The translations under genes were made by a program, and so were the position numbers. Below are positions 1 through 5,773 of a stretch of 5,773 nt of DNA, piece after piece. The stretch covers positions 1 to 5,773 of the forward strand of contig JAIFNJ010000228.1 of the NCBI GenBank assembly GCA_020047835.1. Direction: 5' to 3'. Numbering within the stretch: the first letter of the stretch is position 1; each line of letters starts with the position of its first letter. The notes below the pieces were generated by a model. That model searched no databases and was not told the DNA's origin. It saw nothing but the letters and a program-made list of their open reading frames with translations. The DNA is from Bacteroidota bacterium. GTDB lineage: Bacteria; Bacteroidota; Bacteroidia; Bacteroidales; SZUA-534.

Positions 1-918
1 TCTGGAAATTAAATCGGTAGCCACCAAAACCCGGACTTCGCCCGATTTGAATTTGCGCAATGCCTCGGTCCTAGCTCCTTGGCTCTTTTTGCTATGTATC
101 GATGAGGCGTCGATGCCATTCCTACGTAATTTTTCGGCTACCAAATCGGCTTGATACACGGAAGATGTAAATACCAAAACCTGCTGCAAATTTTGGTGCT
201 TAATCAGATATCGAAGTAGCGGTCCTTTTTTCTCATCTTCTACAAAATAAGCTTGTTGCGAAATTAAATCGATGAAATTACCTTCGGGAACTAACTTAAT
301 AACCAAAGGATCATGCAAAACCAATTGGTTAATCAGGTTCACATTATCATTCAATGTGGCAGAAAACAGCAGGTTTTGACGTTTTTGCGGCAACAAAGCA
401 AAAATACGGTTCATTTCCTCCTTAAAACCCAGATTGAGCATTTTATCCGCTTCGTCCAAAACCAACGTTTCAATATTGGAAAGATGCACTGCATTTGCTT
501 CCACCAATTCCAGCAATCGTCCAGGGGTAGCCACCAAAATACGGGTCCCTTGCAACGACATCATTTGAGGGTTAATGGAAACACCGCCAAAGACCGCTAA
601 TGTCTTAATGGAATCGGGCAGTTCCGATAAAAACTGTTCAAAAACCTCTCGTACTTGAATAGCCAGTTCCCTTGTGGGAACCAATACCAAAACATTAATA
701 TGCCTGTTTTTTAAAGAAATGACTTTTGGAATATTCATCAAAATAGGCAATACATAACCCGCTGTTTTGCCGGACCCTGTTGGGGCAATTCCTAACACAT
801 CTTTTCCATTTAAAATGGCCGGTATAGCCTCTTTTTGAATGGGATAAGGCGTTATATACTTTTGATTGGATAACGCTTTTAAAATGCTGGGTGATAATCC
901 TAATGAATTAAATGACAT
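1..918 (-). CDS. DEAD-box ATP-dependent RNA helicase, RhlE-like (partial, C-terminus off the left edge)
   Basis: The minus-strand frame from the ATG at 918 is open to the window edge, giving 306 residues starting MSFNSLGLSP. Helicase motifs appear in order: a Q motif ending PYPIQ (residues 24-28), Walker A APTGSGKT (45-52), PTREL (81-85), GG (111-112), TPGRL (131-135), DEAD (155-158), SAT (186-188), then the second RecA domain with VLVFTSS near 247-253 and motif V beginning ATDLISR (300-306). Motif VI (HRxGR type) and any C-terminal tail lie outside the window. Such proteins use ATP to unwind short RNA duplexes in the cytoplasm, often in ribosome assembly, RNA decay or cold growth; the specific role cannot be told here. 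Walker A has APTG where many family members have AQTG. The gene has its own upstream -7 box and lies 90 bp downstream of the glycosyltransferase on the same strand. The family is certain; the RhlE subgroup is inferred from the short N-terminus. Confidence 0.96.
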   Translation of the reverse strand, partial: MSFNSLGLSPSILKALSNQKYITPYPIQKEAIPAILNGKDVLGIAPTGSGKTAGYVLPILMNIPKVISLKNRHINVLVLVPTRELAIQVREVFEQFLSELPDSIKTLAVFGGVSINPQMMSLQGTRILVATPGRLLELVEANAVHLSNIETLVLDEADKMLNLGFKEEMNRIFALLPQKRQNLLFSATLNDNVNLINQLVLHDPLVIKLVPEGNFIDLISQQAYFVEDEKKGPLLRYLIKHQNLQQVLVFTSSVYQADLVAEKLRRNGIDASSIHSKKSQGARTEALRKFKSGEVRVLVATDLISR

Positions 919-942
919 GATGATCTAAAGATAATTGATGAA

Positions 943-977
943 TTCATAGACAAATATACGTGAATTAAATCTATGAA
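943..977. repeat. Perfect 8-bp inverted repeat flanking the helicase -7 box
   Basis: The arms TTCATAGA (943-950) and TCTATGAA (970-977) are exact reverse complements separated by 19 bases that contain the TATATTTG box. There is no T-tract after either arm, so it does not look like an intrinsic terminator. The arrangement would suit a dimeric regulator covering the promoter, or a chance palindrome in AT-rich DNA. No regulator is identifiable in the window. Confidence 0.5.
951..958 (-). promoter_or_regulatory. Candidate -7 promoter box (TATATTTG) of the helicase gene
   Basis: Read on the minus strand the eight bases are TATATTTG, an exact match to the Bacteroidota -7 consensus TAnnTTTG, ending 32 bases before the helicase ATG. 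No TTG at the proper -33 distance is visible, so support comes only from the box and its position. A box like this turns up by chance about once per 1-2 kb per strand in DNA of this composition. Confidence 0.45.
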
Positions 978-1008
978 CATGGTTTAGCCAATACCCACTC
1001 AAAACTCG

Positions 1009-1755
1009 CTAACTATTTGTAAAAAGCTTAACCTTGAAAACTCCAGTTTTTTGAAGAAAATAGCTAAAAGAAACCCGCAAAACACCCAATCCATATTTTA
1101 CACTTCTCGAAAAATTGATGGATGAAGCCTCATCAAAGTATTTTGTGGGACAGGTAATTTCTGCAATTTCAAACCCTTTATAAAAAATCTGGGCGGCCAA
1201 TTCATTATCAAAAATAAAATCATCGGAGTTATTATTATAATTAATCGAAGCCAAAACATTTCGGGAATAAGCCCTGTAACCGGTATGATATTCCGACAGC
1301 TTCTGATTCATCAATACGTTTTGCGAAAAAGTAAGCAACCGGTTTGCAAAATATTTATAAACCGGCATCCCTCCTTTTAACGCTCCTTTGCCCAAAATAC
1401 GTGACCCAAACACCACATCATACACATCATTGGCAATGAGGTACGCCATGGAATGAATCAATTTTGGGGTATATTGATAATCGGGGTGCAACATAATGAT
1501 GATGTCGCTATTAATTTCCATTGCTTTATCGTAACAGGTTTTCTGGTTGCCACCATACCCTTTGTTGTGATTGTGTTTTAACACGTAATTAATCTTCAAC
1601 TTATTTGCTAAGTCATAGGTACTATCCTTACTGCAATCGTCAACCAAAATCACATTATCCACAATTTCGAAAGGAATTTCATCGTAAGTTGCCTGAAGGG
1701 TTTTTGAGGCGTTGTAGGCTGGTAATACAACCGTTACAACTTTGTTTTTAATCAT
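1009..1755 (-). CDS. Glycosyltransferase family 2, dolichyl-/polyprenyl-phosphate sugar synthase-like
   Basis: This 248-residue protein has a GT-A fold signature: VVLPAYN (9-15), the nucleotide-sugar binding VDD with following CSKDST (38-45), HNKGYGGNQ (63-71), the metal-binding region HPDYQ (90-94, in place of the usual DxDxQ), GSR (117-119), and EYHTGYRAYSR (155-165) before the acceptor region DDFIFDNEL (178-186). The family transfers a sugar from a nucleotide donor to a lipid phosphate or glycan at the inner membrane face. The length fits single-domain members; no hydrophobic run long enough for a membrane anchor is seen, so it would be cytosolic or peripheral. Donor and acceptor cannot be predicted. 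The start ATG at 1755 places VVLPAYN at the usual distance from the N-terminus. It follows the transporter gene by 63 bp, but a hairpin with a T-tract lies in that gap, so co-transcription is doubtful. Confidence 0.92.
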   Translation of the reverse strand: MIKNKVVTVVLPAYNASKTLQATYDEIPFEIVDNVILVDDCSKDSTYDLANKLKINYVLKHNHNKGYGGNQKTCYDKAMEINSDIIIMLHPDYQYTPKLIHSMAYLIANDVYDVVFGSRILGKGALKGGMPVYKYFANRLLTFSQNVLMNQKLSEYHTGYRAYSRNVLASINYNNNSDDFIFDNELAAQIFYKGFEIAEITCPTKYFDEASSINFSRSVKYGLGVLRVSFSYFLQKTGVFKVKLFTNS

Positions 1756-1778
1756 ATAAAATAAAGTTTGCTCTCATT

Positions 1779-1803
1779 AAAAAAATTAGCAATTATTTGC
1801 TAA
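1779..1803 (-). terminator. Hairpin plus T-tract downstream of the transporter gene (intrinsic terminator or attenuator)
   Basis: On the minus strand TTAGCAA (1803-1797) and TTGCTAA (1792-1786) form a perfect 7-bp stem around a 4-base ATAA loop, followed immediately by seven T residues (1785-1779). This is the classical intrinsic terminator layout and it starts 15 bases after the transporter stop codon. The stem has only two G:C pairs, so termination may be partial. The glycosyltransferase ATG follows 23 bases after the T-tract, leaving little room for a separate promoter beyond it. Confidence 0.6.
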
Positions 1804-1818
1804 ACAGGTATAAATAAA

Positions 1819-2448
1819 CTACAAATCTAATAATACCTTTCCCGAATTTTTTAATAAACCTATGGACCAGCGGATTATCACAAAAGAGCTTAAAATAGCC
1901 CCTAAGGCATCGAGCCATATTATATCCCATACCATGGCAGCGGTTAAACCAAGAATAGCTGTAACGCTGGTAAGTGCGTCGGCAATCACATGAAGGTATG
2001 CCGCTTTAATATTATTATCCGAATGTTCATGATCGTGCTTTAACAGCAACGCACAGGCTATATTAACCGCCAAACCAATAATGGCAACCAGAATGGCTTC
2101 TTTGTACTGGATTATTTCAGGATTAACTACTCGTTGAACAGCCTCGTAGAGAATGACAAAAGCAAAAATAAGCAATAGTAACCCACTGCTATAGCCTGAC
2201 AAGGAAAGTATTTTACTTGAATTGCCCTTATAGTTATCGTTTCGCGAAACCTTTCGAACCATAATGTAAGCAATCCAACTCAAACCAATAGCCAACACAT
2301 GCGAACCCATGTGAATACCATCGGCCAATAGTGCCATGGAATTAGTAGTTAATCCAAATACCACCTCAATCACCATGGTAATAGCGGTAATAAAAACTAC
2401 ATATTTAGTTCGCTGTTCAAAATTATGGGTGTGAGTTGGTGTTAGCAT
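1819..2448 (-). CDS. Cation diffusion facilitator (DmeF-like metal efflux transporter) lacking the C-terminal domain
   Basis: The 209-residue protein has six predicted membrane helices at about 16-34, 39-64, 80-103, 117-136, 149-173 and 177-199. Helix 2 carries LLADGIHMGSH with D43, H46 and H50, and helix 5 carries LHVIADALTS with H153 and D157, the positions of the family's transport metal site. A short HDHEH loop (138-142) precedes helix 5. The family exports divalent metals from the cytoplasm in exchange for protons. The ADGxHMxxH pattern and the LHVIADALTS segment resemble DmeF (cobalt/nickel), but metal choice is an inference. The protein stops at GKVLLDL directly after helix 6, where DmeF-type proteins normally continue into a cytoplasmic domain of roughly 80-100 residues. 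No continuation of that domain is visible in the 63 bp that follow. It lies 74 bp downstream of the acyltransferase gene; no convincing promoter was seen in front of it. Confidence 0.92.
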   Translation of the reverse strand: MLTPTHTHNFEQRTKYVVFITAITMVIEVVFGLTTNSMALLADGIHMGSHVLAIGLSWIAYIMVRKVSRNDNYKGNSSKILSLSGYSSGLLLLIFAFVILYEAVQRVVNPEIIQYKEAILVAIIGLAVNIACALLLKHDHEHSDNNIKAAYLHVIADALTSVTAILGLTAAMVWDIIWLDALGAILSSFVIIRWSIGLLKNSGKVLLDL

Positions 2449-2522
2449 ATTTATTCATTTGGGTATCAGGCTAAATACTTTCACATTACGGTTCTATGGT
2501 AAATTTAAAAGCTTAAAAATGT

Positions 2523-3593
2523 TTAATACTTAAAATATTTTTTTAATCCTATAGCAGGTCGCTCAATCAAATACCAAGATAAACTGGCTATTAACATATT
2601 TATGATAAAAAAAACAATAAAATATCCGAATGCAGAAAACTGAAAATGTATATATCTATTTAAAAAATTAAAATATAATGGACCCATAAACAAATGATAA
2701 ACATAAAGCCCATAACTAATTTTTCCAATGTATACCATAATTTTGTTTTCGAGAATAAATTTAATTATACCATTAAAACCATCTTTAACTGCTATTAATA
2801 CTACTAAAAAGTATATGACAGTAATTGCAGGATCTTTAAATCGACTCACAATTTCAAATAGGCTATATGGTCTTCTTAATACAAATAAAAAAAAGAAAAT
2901 TATAACTAATATAAGTGTCACTCTTTTTATCCAAGGTAAACTTAGATTTTCAAAAAATTCATTTTTATATTTTAAATAATAAGCGATTAAAGCACCTGCC
3001 CCTAATGAGTGCATTTGACATATTACTAAAGAATTCGCCAGCCAGTATTTTGTATAAAGCATGAAATAAACTAAAAATATAACTGATAATACTATAAGCA
3101 TGATAATAGCTTTTTTAATATGTTTTGTAGGTGTAAAAACAACAATAAATATCCATAAAAGATAAAACTGTTCTTCCACTGCGAGTGACCAAAAATGATT
3201 ATATGACCCAATATATTTAGAGTTAATGGTCATATAAACATTGGTAGTAAAAGTAGAAAGCCAAGGAAATAATTCCTTTGTATTGGCAAACCCAATTATT
3301 AAAAGAAAAATAAGAGTCAAATAATAAATTGGAAATATTCTTAAAGATCTTCGTATGTAAAATGATTTGATAGATGAAAATTGAGATTTATTCGCAAGTA
3401 TATTTTTTTCTTTAAAATCAATAATAATGGATGTAATGAGAAAGCCACTTAATACAAAAAAAAGAGTAACTCCGGTTCCGTAAGGAATATTTTTAATTAT
3501 CGCAATATTAATGGAGCTCTGATACCAATGGGCGATCATTACACCGATAATTGCTATTGCCCTAAGTCCATCAATCTGTTTAAAATATTTCAT
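2523..3593 (-). CDS. Acyltransferase 3 family membrane protein (OafA/YrhL-like)
   Basis: The 356-residue multi-spanning protein opens with QIDGLRAIAIIGVMIAHW (6-23), containing the conserved family histidine H22, followed by TLFFVLSGFLIT (43-54), the arginine-rich YIRRSLRIFPIYY (79-91), FWSLAVEEQFYLLW (134-147), ISYGLYVYHL (292-301) and LIERPAI (342-348). All are hallmarks of inner-membrane acyltransferases that add acetyl or related acyl groups to O-antigen, exopolysaccharide, peptidoglycan or other extracytoplasmic sugars. The length matches stand-alone members without a fused SGNH domain. The substrate cannot be read from sequence. The ATG at 3593 puts the DGLRA motif near residue 8, as is usual. 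The gene is strikingly AT-rich: two 60-base lines I counted gave 20% and 30% G+C, against 43-52% in sampled lines of the flavin reductase and 37-48% in the transporter. This suggests separate acquisition, common for glycan-modifying genes. Confidence 0.95.
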   Translation of the reverse strand: MKYFKQIDGLRAIAIIGVMIAHWYQSSINIAIIKNIPYGTGVTLFFVLSGFLITSIIIDFKEKNILANKSQFSSIKSFYIRRSLRIFPIYYLTLIFLLIIGFANTKELFPWLSTFTTNVYMTINSKYIGSYNHFWSLAVEEQFYLLWIFIVVFTPTKHIKKAIIMLIVLSVIFLVYFMLYTKYWLANSLVICQMHSLGAGALIAYYLKYKNEFFENLSLPWIKRVTLILVIIFFFLFVLRRPYSLFEIVSRFKDPAITVIYFLVVLIAVKDGFNGIIKFILENKIMVYIGKISYGLYVYHLFMGPLYFNFLNRYIHFQFSAFGYFIVFFIINMLIASLSWYLIERPAIGLKKYFKY

Positions 3594-3841
3594 TACTAAA
3601 ATTATAAGCCTTTTAATACTTTAACAATATAAATCTTTACAAATACAAGCATTTTCTTATAATTAAAAAATTTATTTCAAAAATTTATTTTCATTGTGAT
3701 AATTAAATGTACCTGAACATAAGATTATTTCTATAATCAAACATTTTGACATGATAAACCCATAGGAAAACATTGATCTAATGAAAAGTCTATCCCAAAC
3801 TAATCAATATACACTAGCATTTTGAAATTCGCTAAATAAAC
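3594..3841. other. AT-rich intergenic spacer without a supported gene
   Basis: This 248-bp stretch separates the end of the flavin reductase gene from the start of the acyltransferase gene. It shares the low G+C of the acyltransferase. Only trivial open frames occur, such as 14 codons from 3781. No perfect TAnnTTTG box facing the acyltransferase, clear terminator, tRNA or insertion-sequence end was seen, although the acyltransferase promoter most likely lies here. Confidence 0.6.
3665..3692. repeat. Imperfect 14-bp tandem duplication in AT-rich spacer
   Basis: Two adjacent 14-base units, at 3665-3678 and 3679-3692, each have an A-run followed by TTTATTTC or TTTATTTTC. They may be a slippage product or simply low-complexity DNA, and no function is implied. 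Confidence 0.3.
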
Positions 3842-4420
3842 CTAAAATTTGGTTTTTAACTTTTCAACACTCCAACCAAATTTACCCAATGGCTTTCCTA
3901 AAGCAAAGTATTGTCCGTGGCAATAAGCAATTGGATTGGCTTTTGATAAATCAAATGCACCCGTTTCAGGGTTTAAATATTGGTCGTCGGCATGAACAGC
4001 CAATACCTCTGCTAAAAACATGTCATGCGAACCCAACTCTTTGATTTCCGTAACCCGGCATTCAATATTGATGGGCGATTCCTTTATCATTGGTGCTTTT
4101 ACCAATTGTGCGGGAATGGGGGTCAAGTTCATTTCTTTAAACTTGTTGTATTTACCCCCCGACTTCACCCCGCACCAATCGGTGGCTTTAGCCAGTTCTT
4201 GAGTAGTAAGATTTATAACAAATTCGCCGGTCCTTTTTATAATGGCGTGCGAATGACGGTTTTTACGCACCGAAATATAGCACATGGGCGGATCGGAACA
4301 AATGGTACCTGTCCACGAAATGGTAATAATGTTATAATCTTCCACACTTGCACCGCAGCTTACCATAACGGCTGGTAATGGGTATATCATGGTTCCGGGT
4401 TTCCAGGTTGTTTTGGACAT
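3842..4420 (-). CDS. Flavin reductase family protein, flavoredoxin-like (FMN-binding split-barrel)
   Basis: The 192-residue protein matches the flavin reductase-like (DIM6/NTAB) domain along its whole length. It has a PLPAVMVSCG start strand (14-23), the FMN-contacting NIITISWTGTICSDPPMCYISVRKNR segment (30-55, given here by its ends), GEFVINL (65-71), ATDWCGVKSG (79-88), ESPINIECRV (114-123), ELGSHDMFLAEV (128-139) and the C-terminal HGQYFALGKPLGKFG (168-182). Family members bind FMN and pass electrons between NAD(P)H-reduced flavin and partner proteins, or serve as flavin reductases for monooxygenases. The ATDWCGVKSG and LGSHDMF segments resemble Desulfovibrio flavoredoxin, which has about the same length. 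It is a soluble cytoplasmic protein. No partner oxygenase or electron donor is encoded in the window. It is transcribed divergently from the MBOAT gene with its own -7 box, and looks like a single-gene unit. Confidence 0.93.
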   Translation of the reverse strand: MSKTTWKPGTMIYPLPAVMVSCGASVEDYNIITISWTGTICSDPPMCYISVRKNRHSHAIIKRTGEFVINLTTQELAKATDWCGVKSGGKYNKFKEMNLTPIPAQLVKAPMIKESPINIECRVTEIKELGSHDMFLAEVLAVHADDQYLNPETGAFDLSKANPIAYCHGQYFALGKPLGKFGWSVEKLKTKF

Positions 4421-4443
4421 TACTATTGGGTTTAATTTTCAAG

Positions 4444-4469
4444 CAAATATACTTAAAGGATCTTTACAA
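4444..4469 (-). promoter_or_regulatory. Candidate promoter of the flavin reductase gene
   Basis: On the minus strand a TATATTTG box (4451-4444) matches the Bacteroidota -7 consensus exactly and ends 23 bases before the ATG at 4420. A TTG (4469-4467) lies upstream with a 15-base spacer, a little shorter than the roughly 17-23 usual for this promoter class, so the -33 assignment is weak. Confidence 0.5.
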
Positions 4470-4564
4470 AAAGCCTATGAATAACTATCTGTACGAATTG
4501 GATTATTGCTTAACAAACAGATGCTCTATTAATCTTGAATTCTTAAAAATAAACTTCCAAAATA

Positions 4565-4593
4565 TTGCAGCTCTTGCATTTTTCTTATTTTTG
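4565..4593 (+). promoter_or_regulatory. Candidate promoter of the MBOAT gene (TTG-N18-TATTTTTG)
   Basis: A TTG at 4565-4567 is followed after 18 bases by TATTTTTG (4586-4593), a full match to the TTG / TAnnTTTG promoter of Bacteroidota with normal spacing. The box ends 27 bases before the ATG at 4621, predicting a short leader of about 20 bases. This favours 4621 as the start over the in-frame ATG at 4477, which lies upstream of the promoter. Confidence 0.5.
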
Positions 4594-4620
4594 GCAATTA
4601 TTAAATCGAAAATCAAACAA

Positions 4621-5773
4621 ATGGTTTTTAGCAGCATTGTTTTTTTGCTTTACTTCCTACCGGCATTTTTAATTATCTATTACATTGTCCCTGAAAAATA
4701 CAAAAACCTTGTAATCTTATTTTTTAGCATCTTCTTTTATAGCTGGGGAGCCCCCAAGTTTATTTTTGTAATACTTGGAACCACTTTTATTGATTTCCAT
4801 TTGGTAAGGTGGATGTGGAATACAAAAAAACAACTTCATCGACAATTGATGCTTACATTATCAGTTTCCATTAATTTCGGGTTGCTTTTTTACTTTAAAT
4901 ATTCCAACTTCTTTATCGAAAATGTAAATTCATTGCTTTCGATATTTGGCAATTCAACTTTTCATTGGACTAAACTGATATTACCCATTGGAATTTCATT
5001 CTATACCTTCGAAACCATTACTTATGTGGTTGATGTTTACCGGAGGGTACACAAGCCCTTGCAAAACTTCTGGGACTATCAGCTATATATTATCTTGTTT
5101 CCAAAATTAATTGCAGGACCTATTGTGCGGTTCCATGAAATAGCTGACCAGATAGAATTTCGTGATCACAACATGGATAAACTTTTCAGAGGAGCTGTCC
5201 GCTTTATTCTTGGACTATCAAAAAAGGTATTGATTGCCAATGTATTAAGTGGTTATGCCGATTCCATTTTTAATGGCAATTTAATGTCAATCAACTCTAC
5301 CGAAGCTTGGTTGGCCATATTAGCCTATACCTTTCAAATATATTTTGATTTTTCTGGTTATTCAGATATGGCATTGGGTTTGGGTCAAATGCTGGGATTC
5401 AAATTCCCTGAAAATTTTAATTCACCTTACATTTCAAAAAGCATTACTGAATTTTGGCGTCGTTGGCACATTACATTAGGCAATTGGATGCGGAATTATC
5501 TCTACATACCATTAGGCGGCAATCGGGTTGACAGTAGAACAAGGCTCTATTTCAATCTCATTCTGGTGTTTTTCTTTTCAGGGCTTTGGCATGGTGCTTC
5601 ATGGAATTTTATAATCTGGGGTCTTTACCACGGCATTTTTTTAGTGCTCGATCGTATTTTTTTATTGAAACTGTTGAATAAACTATATACCCCAATTTCA
5701 GTAGCGTTCACATTCCTAGTAGTTGTCTTTGGCTGGGTTATATTCAGGGTTGAGGATATAATCAGTACTCTAG
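4621..5773 (+). CDS. MBOAT family O-acyltransferase, AlgI-like (partial, C-terminus off the right edge)
   Basis: The plus-strand frame is open from the ATG at 4621 to the window end, 384 complete codons. The start MVFSSIVFLLYFLP is the canonical AlgI-type N-terminus. Family landmarks follow: LPIGISFYTFETITYVVDVYR (121-141, given by its ends), FPKLIAGPIVRF (160-171), YFDFSGYSDMALG (241-253), FWRRWHITLGNWMRNYLYIP (278-297) with H283, and SGLWHGASWNFIIWG (320-334) with H324, the family's conserved catalytic histidine, then GWVIFR (371-376). Many hydrophobic segments make it polytopic in the inner membrane. Such proteins pass acyl, usually acetyl, groups to an extracytoplasmic partner that O-acetylates alginate-like, cell-wall or other polysaccharides. 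Full-length members have about 470-500 residues, so roughly 90-110 are missing. Partner genes such as an AlgJ/X-like SGNH protein would be expected downstream, beyond the window. An in-frame ATG at 4477 would add 48 residues but is less likely. Confidence 0.94.
   Translation, partial: MVFSSIVFLLYFLPAFLIIYYIVPEKYKNLVILFFSIFFYSWGAPKFIFVILGTTFIDFHLVRWMWNTKKQLHRQLMLTLSVSINFGLLFYFKYSNFFIENVNSLLSIFGNSTFHWTKLILPIGISFYTFETITYVVDVYRRVHKPLQNFWDYQLYIILFPKLIAGPIVRFHEIADQIEFRDHNMDKLFRGAVRFILGLSKKVLIANVLSGYADSIFNGNLMSINSTEAWLAILAYTFQIYFDFSGYSDMALGLGQMLGFKFPENFNSPYISKSITEFWRRWHITLGNWMRNYLYIPLGGNRVDSRTRLYFNLILVFFFSGLWHGASWNFIIWGLYHGIFLVLDRIFLLKLLNKLYTPISVAFTFLVVVFGWVIFRVEDIISTL

Noticed and set aside
45..52. 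Helicase Walker A variant APTGSGKT (protein residues 45-52; DNA about 763-786) as a sign of altered function
   Set aside because: The GSGKT core is intact, and Ala-Pro in place of Ala-Gln is tolerated in related bacterial DEAD-box proteins, so it does not point to loss of activity.
313..600. A 95-codon plus-strand open frame with many Gln and His residues
   Set aside because: It is the antisense shadow of the DEAD-box helicase, whose motifs are unmistakable on the other strand. The frame matches no family I recognise.
982..1013. Possible terminator stem (GTTTAGC / GCTAAC) after the glycosyltransferase gene
   Set aside because: The arms pair for only six bases with a bulge across a 19-base loop, and no T-tract follows.
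1748..1777. A 9-codon open frame overlapping the glycosyltransferase start, as a possible leader peptide
   Set aside because: It is out of frame with the gene, shows no regulatory codon run such as repeated identical amino acids, and is too short to separate from chance.
2449..2522. Possible promoter or terminator between acyltransferase and transporter genes
   Set aside because: Only a TATTTAGC sequence and an isolated AAGCTT palindrome are present; neither matches a promoter box or a hairpin with a T-tract.
2728..2979. An 83-codon plus-strand open frame
   Set aside because: It lies entirely opposite the acyltransferase gene, and its composition simply mirrors AT-rich membrane-helix codons.
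3781..3825. A 14-codon open frame (MKSLSQ...) in the AT-rich spacer
   Set aside because: It is very short, has no convincing promoter or ribosome-binding context, and frames of this size are expected by chance.
4020..4378. Two overlapping plus-strand open frames of 60 and 117 codons
   Set aside because: Both are antisense to the flavin reductase, which is conserved over its full length. No recognisable domain appears in either.
1..5773. CRISPR arrays, tRNA or rRNA genes, transposases, integrases, toxin-antitoxin pairs or phage-defence genes
   Set aside because: I looked for regularly spaced repeats, cloverleaf-like segments and the typical motifs of these proteins on both strands and saw none.

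Overview
The window looks like a chromosomal segment from a Bacteroidota bacterium, most likely a flavobacterium-like member. The reasons are a low overall G+C, start codons without purine-rich Shine-Dalgarno sequences, several upstream TAnnTTTG boxes (the -7 element of this phylum), and proteins that read like Bacteroidota family members. This taxonomic call is an inference from style; no marker gene is present.

Layout from left to right: (1) positions 1-918, minus strand, the N-terminal two thirds of a DEAD-box RNA helicase that runs off the left edge; (2) 1009-1755, minus, a family 2 glycosyltransferase of the DPM/DPG-synthase type without membrane anchor; (3) a small hairpin with a T-tract at 1779-1803; (4) 1819-2448, minus, a DmeF-like cation diffusion facilitator that stops right after its sixth membrane helix; (5) 2523-3593, minus, an acyltransferase 3 (OafA/YrhL-type) membrane protein in very AT-rich DNA; (6) a 248-bp AT-rich spacer with no supported gene; (7) 3842-4420, minus, a flavoredoxin-like flavin reductase domain protein; (8) a 200-bp divergent promoter region; (9) 4621 to the right edge, plus, an AlgI-like MBOAT O-acyltransferase missing its C-terminus.

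Three of the six proteins (glycosyltransferase, acyltransferase 3, MBOAT) belong to families that build or acylate cell-surface glycans, so the region may contribute to envelope polysaccharide decoration. They are not in one operon and the other genes are housekeeping-like, so this is a loose association. The acyltransferase with its flanking spacer is much more AT-rich than its neighbours and may have been acquired separately.

I did not find a convincing new multi-gene system. The observations most worth checking are the transporter lacking its cytoplasmic domain, the hairpin/T-tract between transporter and glycosyltransferase, the AT-rich acyltransferase insert, the inverted repeat around the helicase -7 box, and the long open frame upstream of the MBOAT start.
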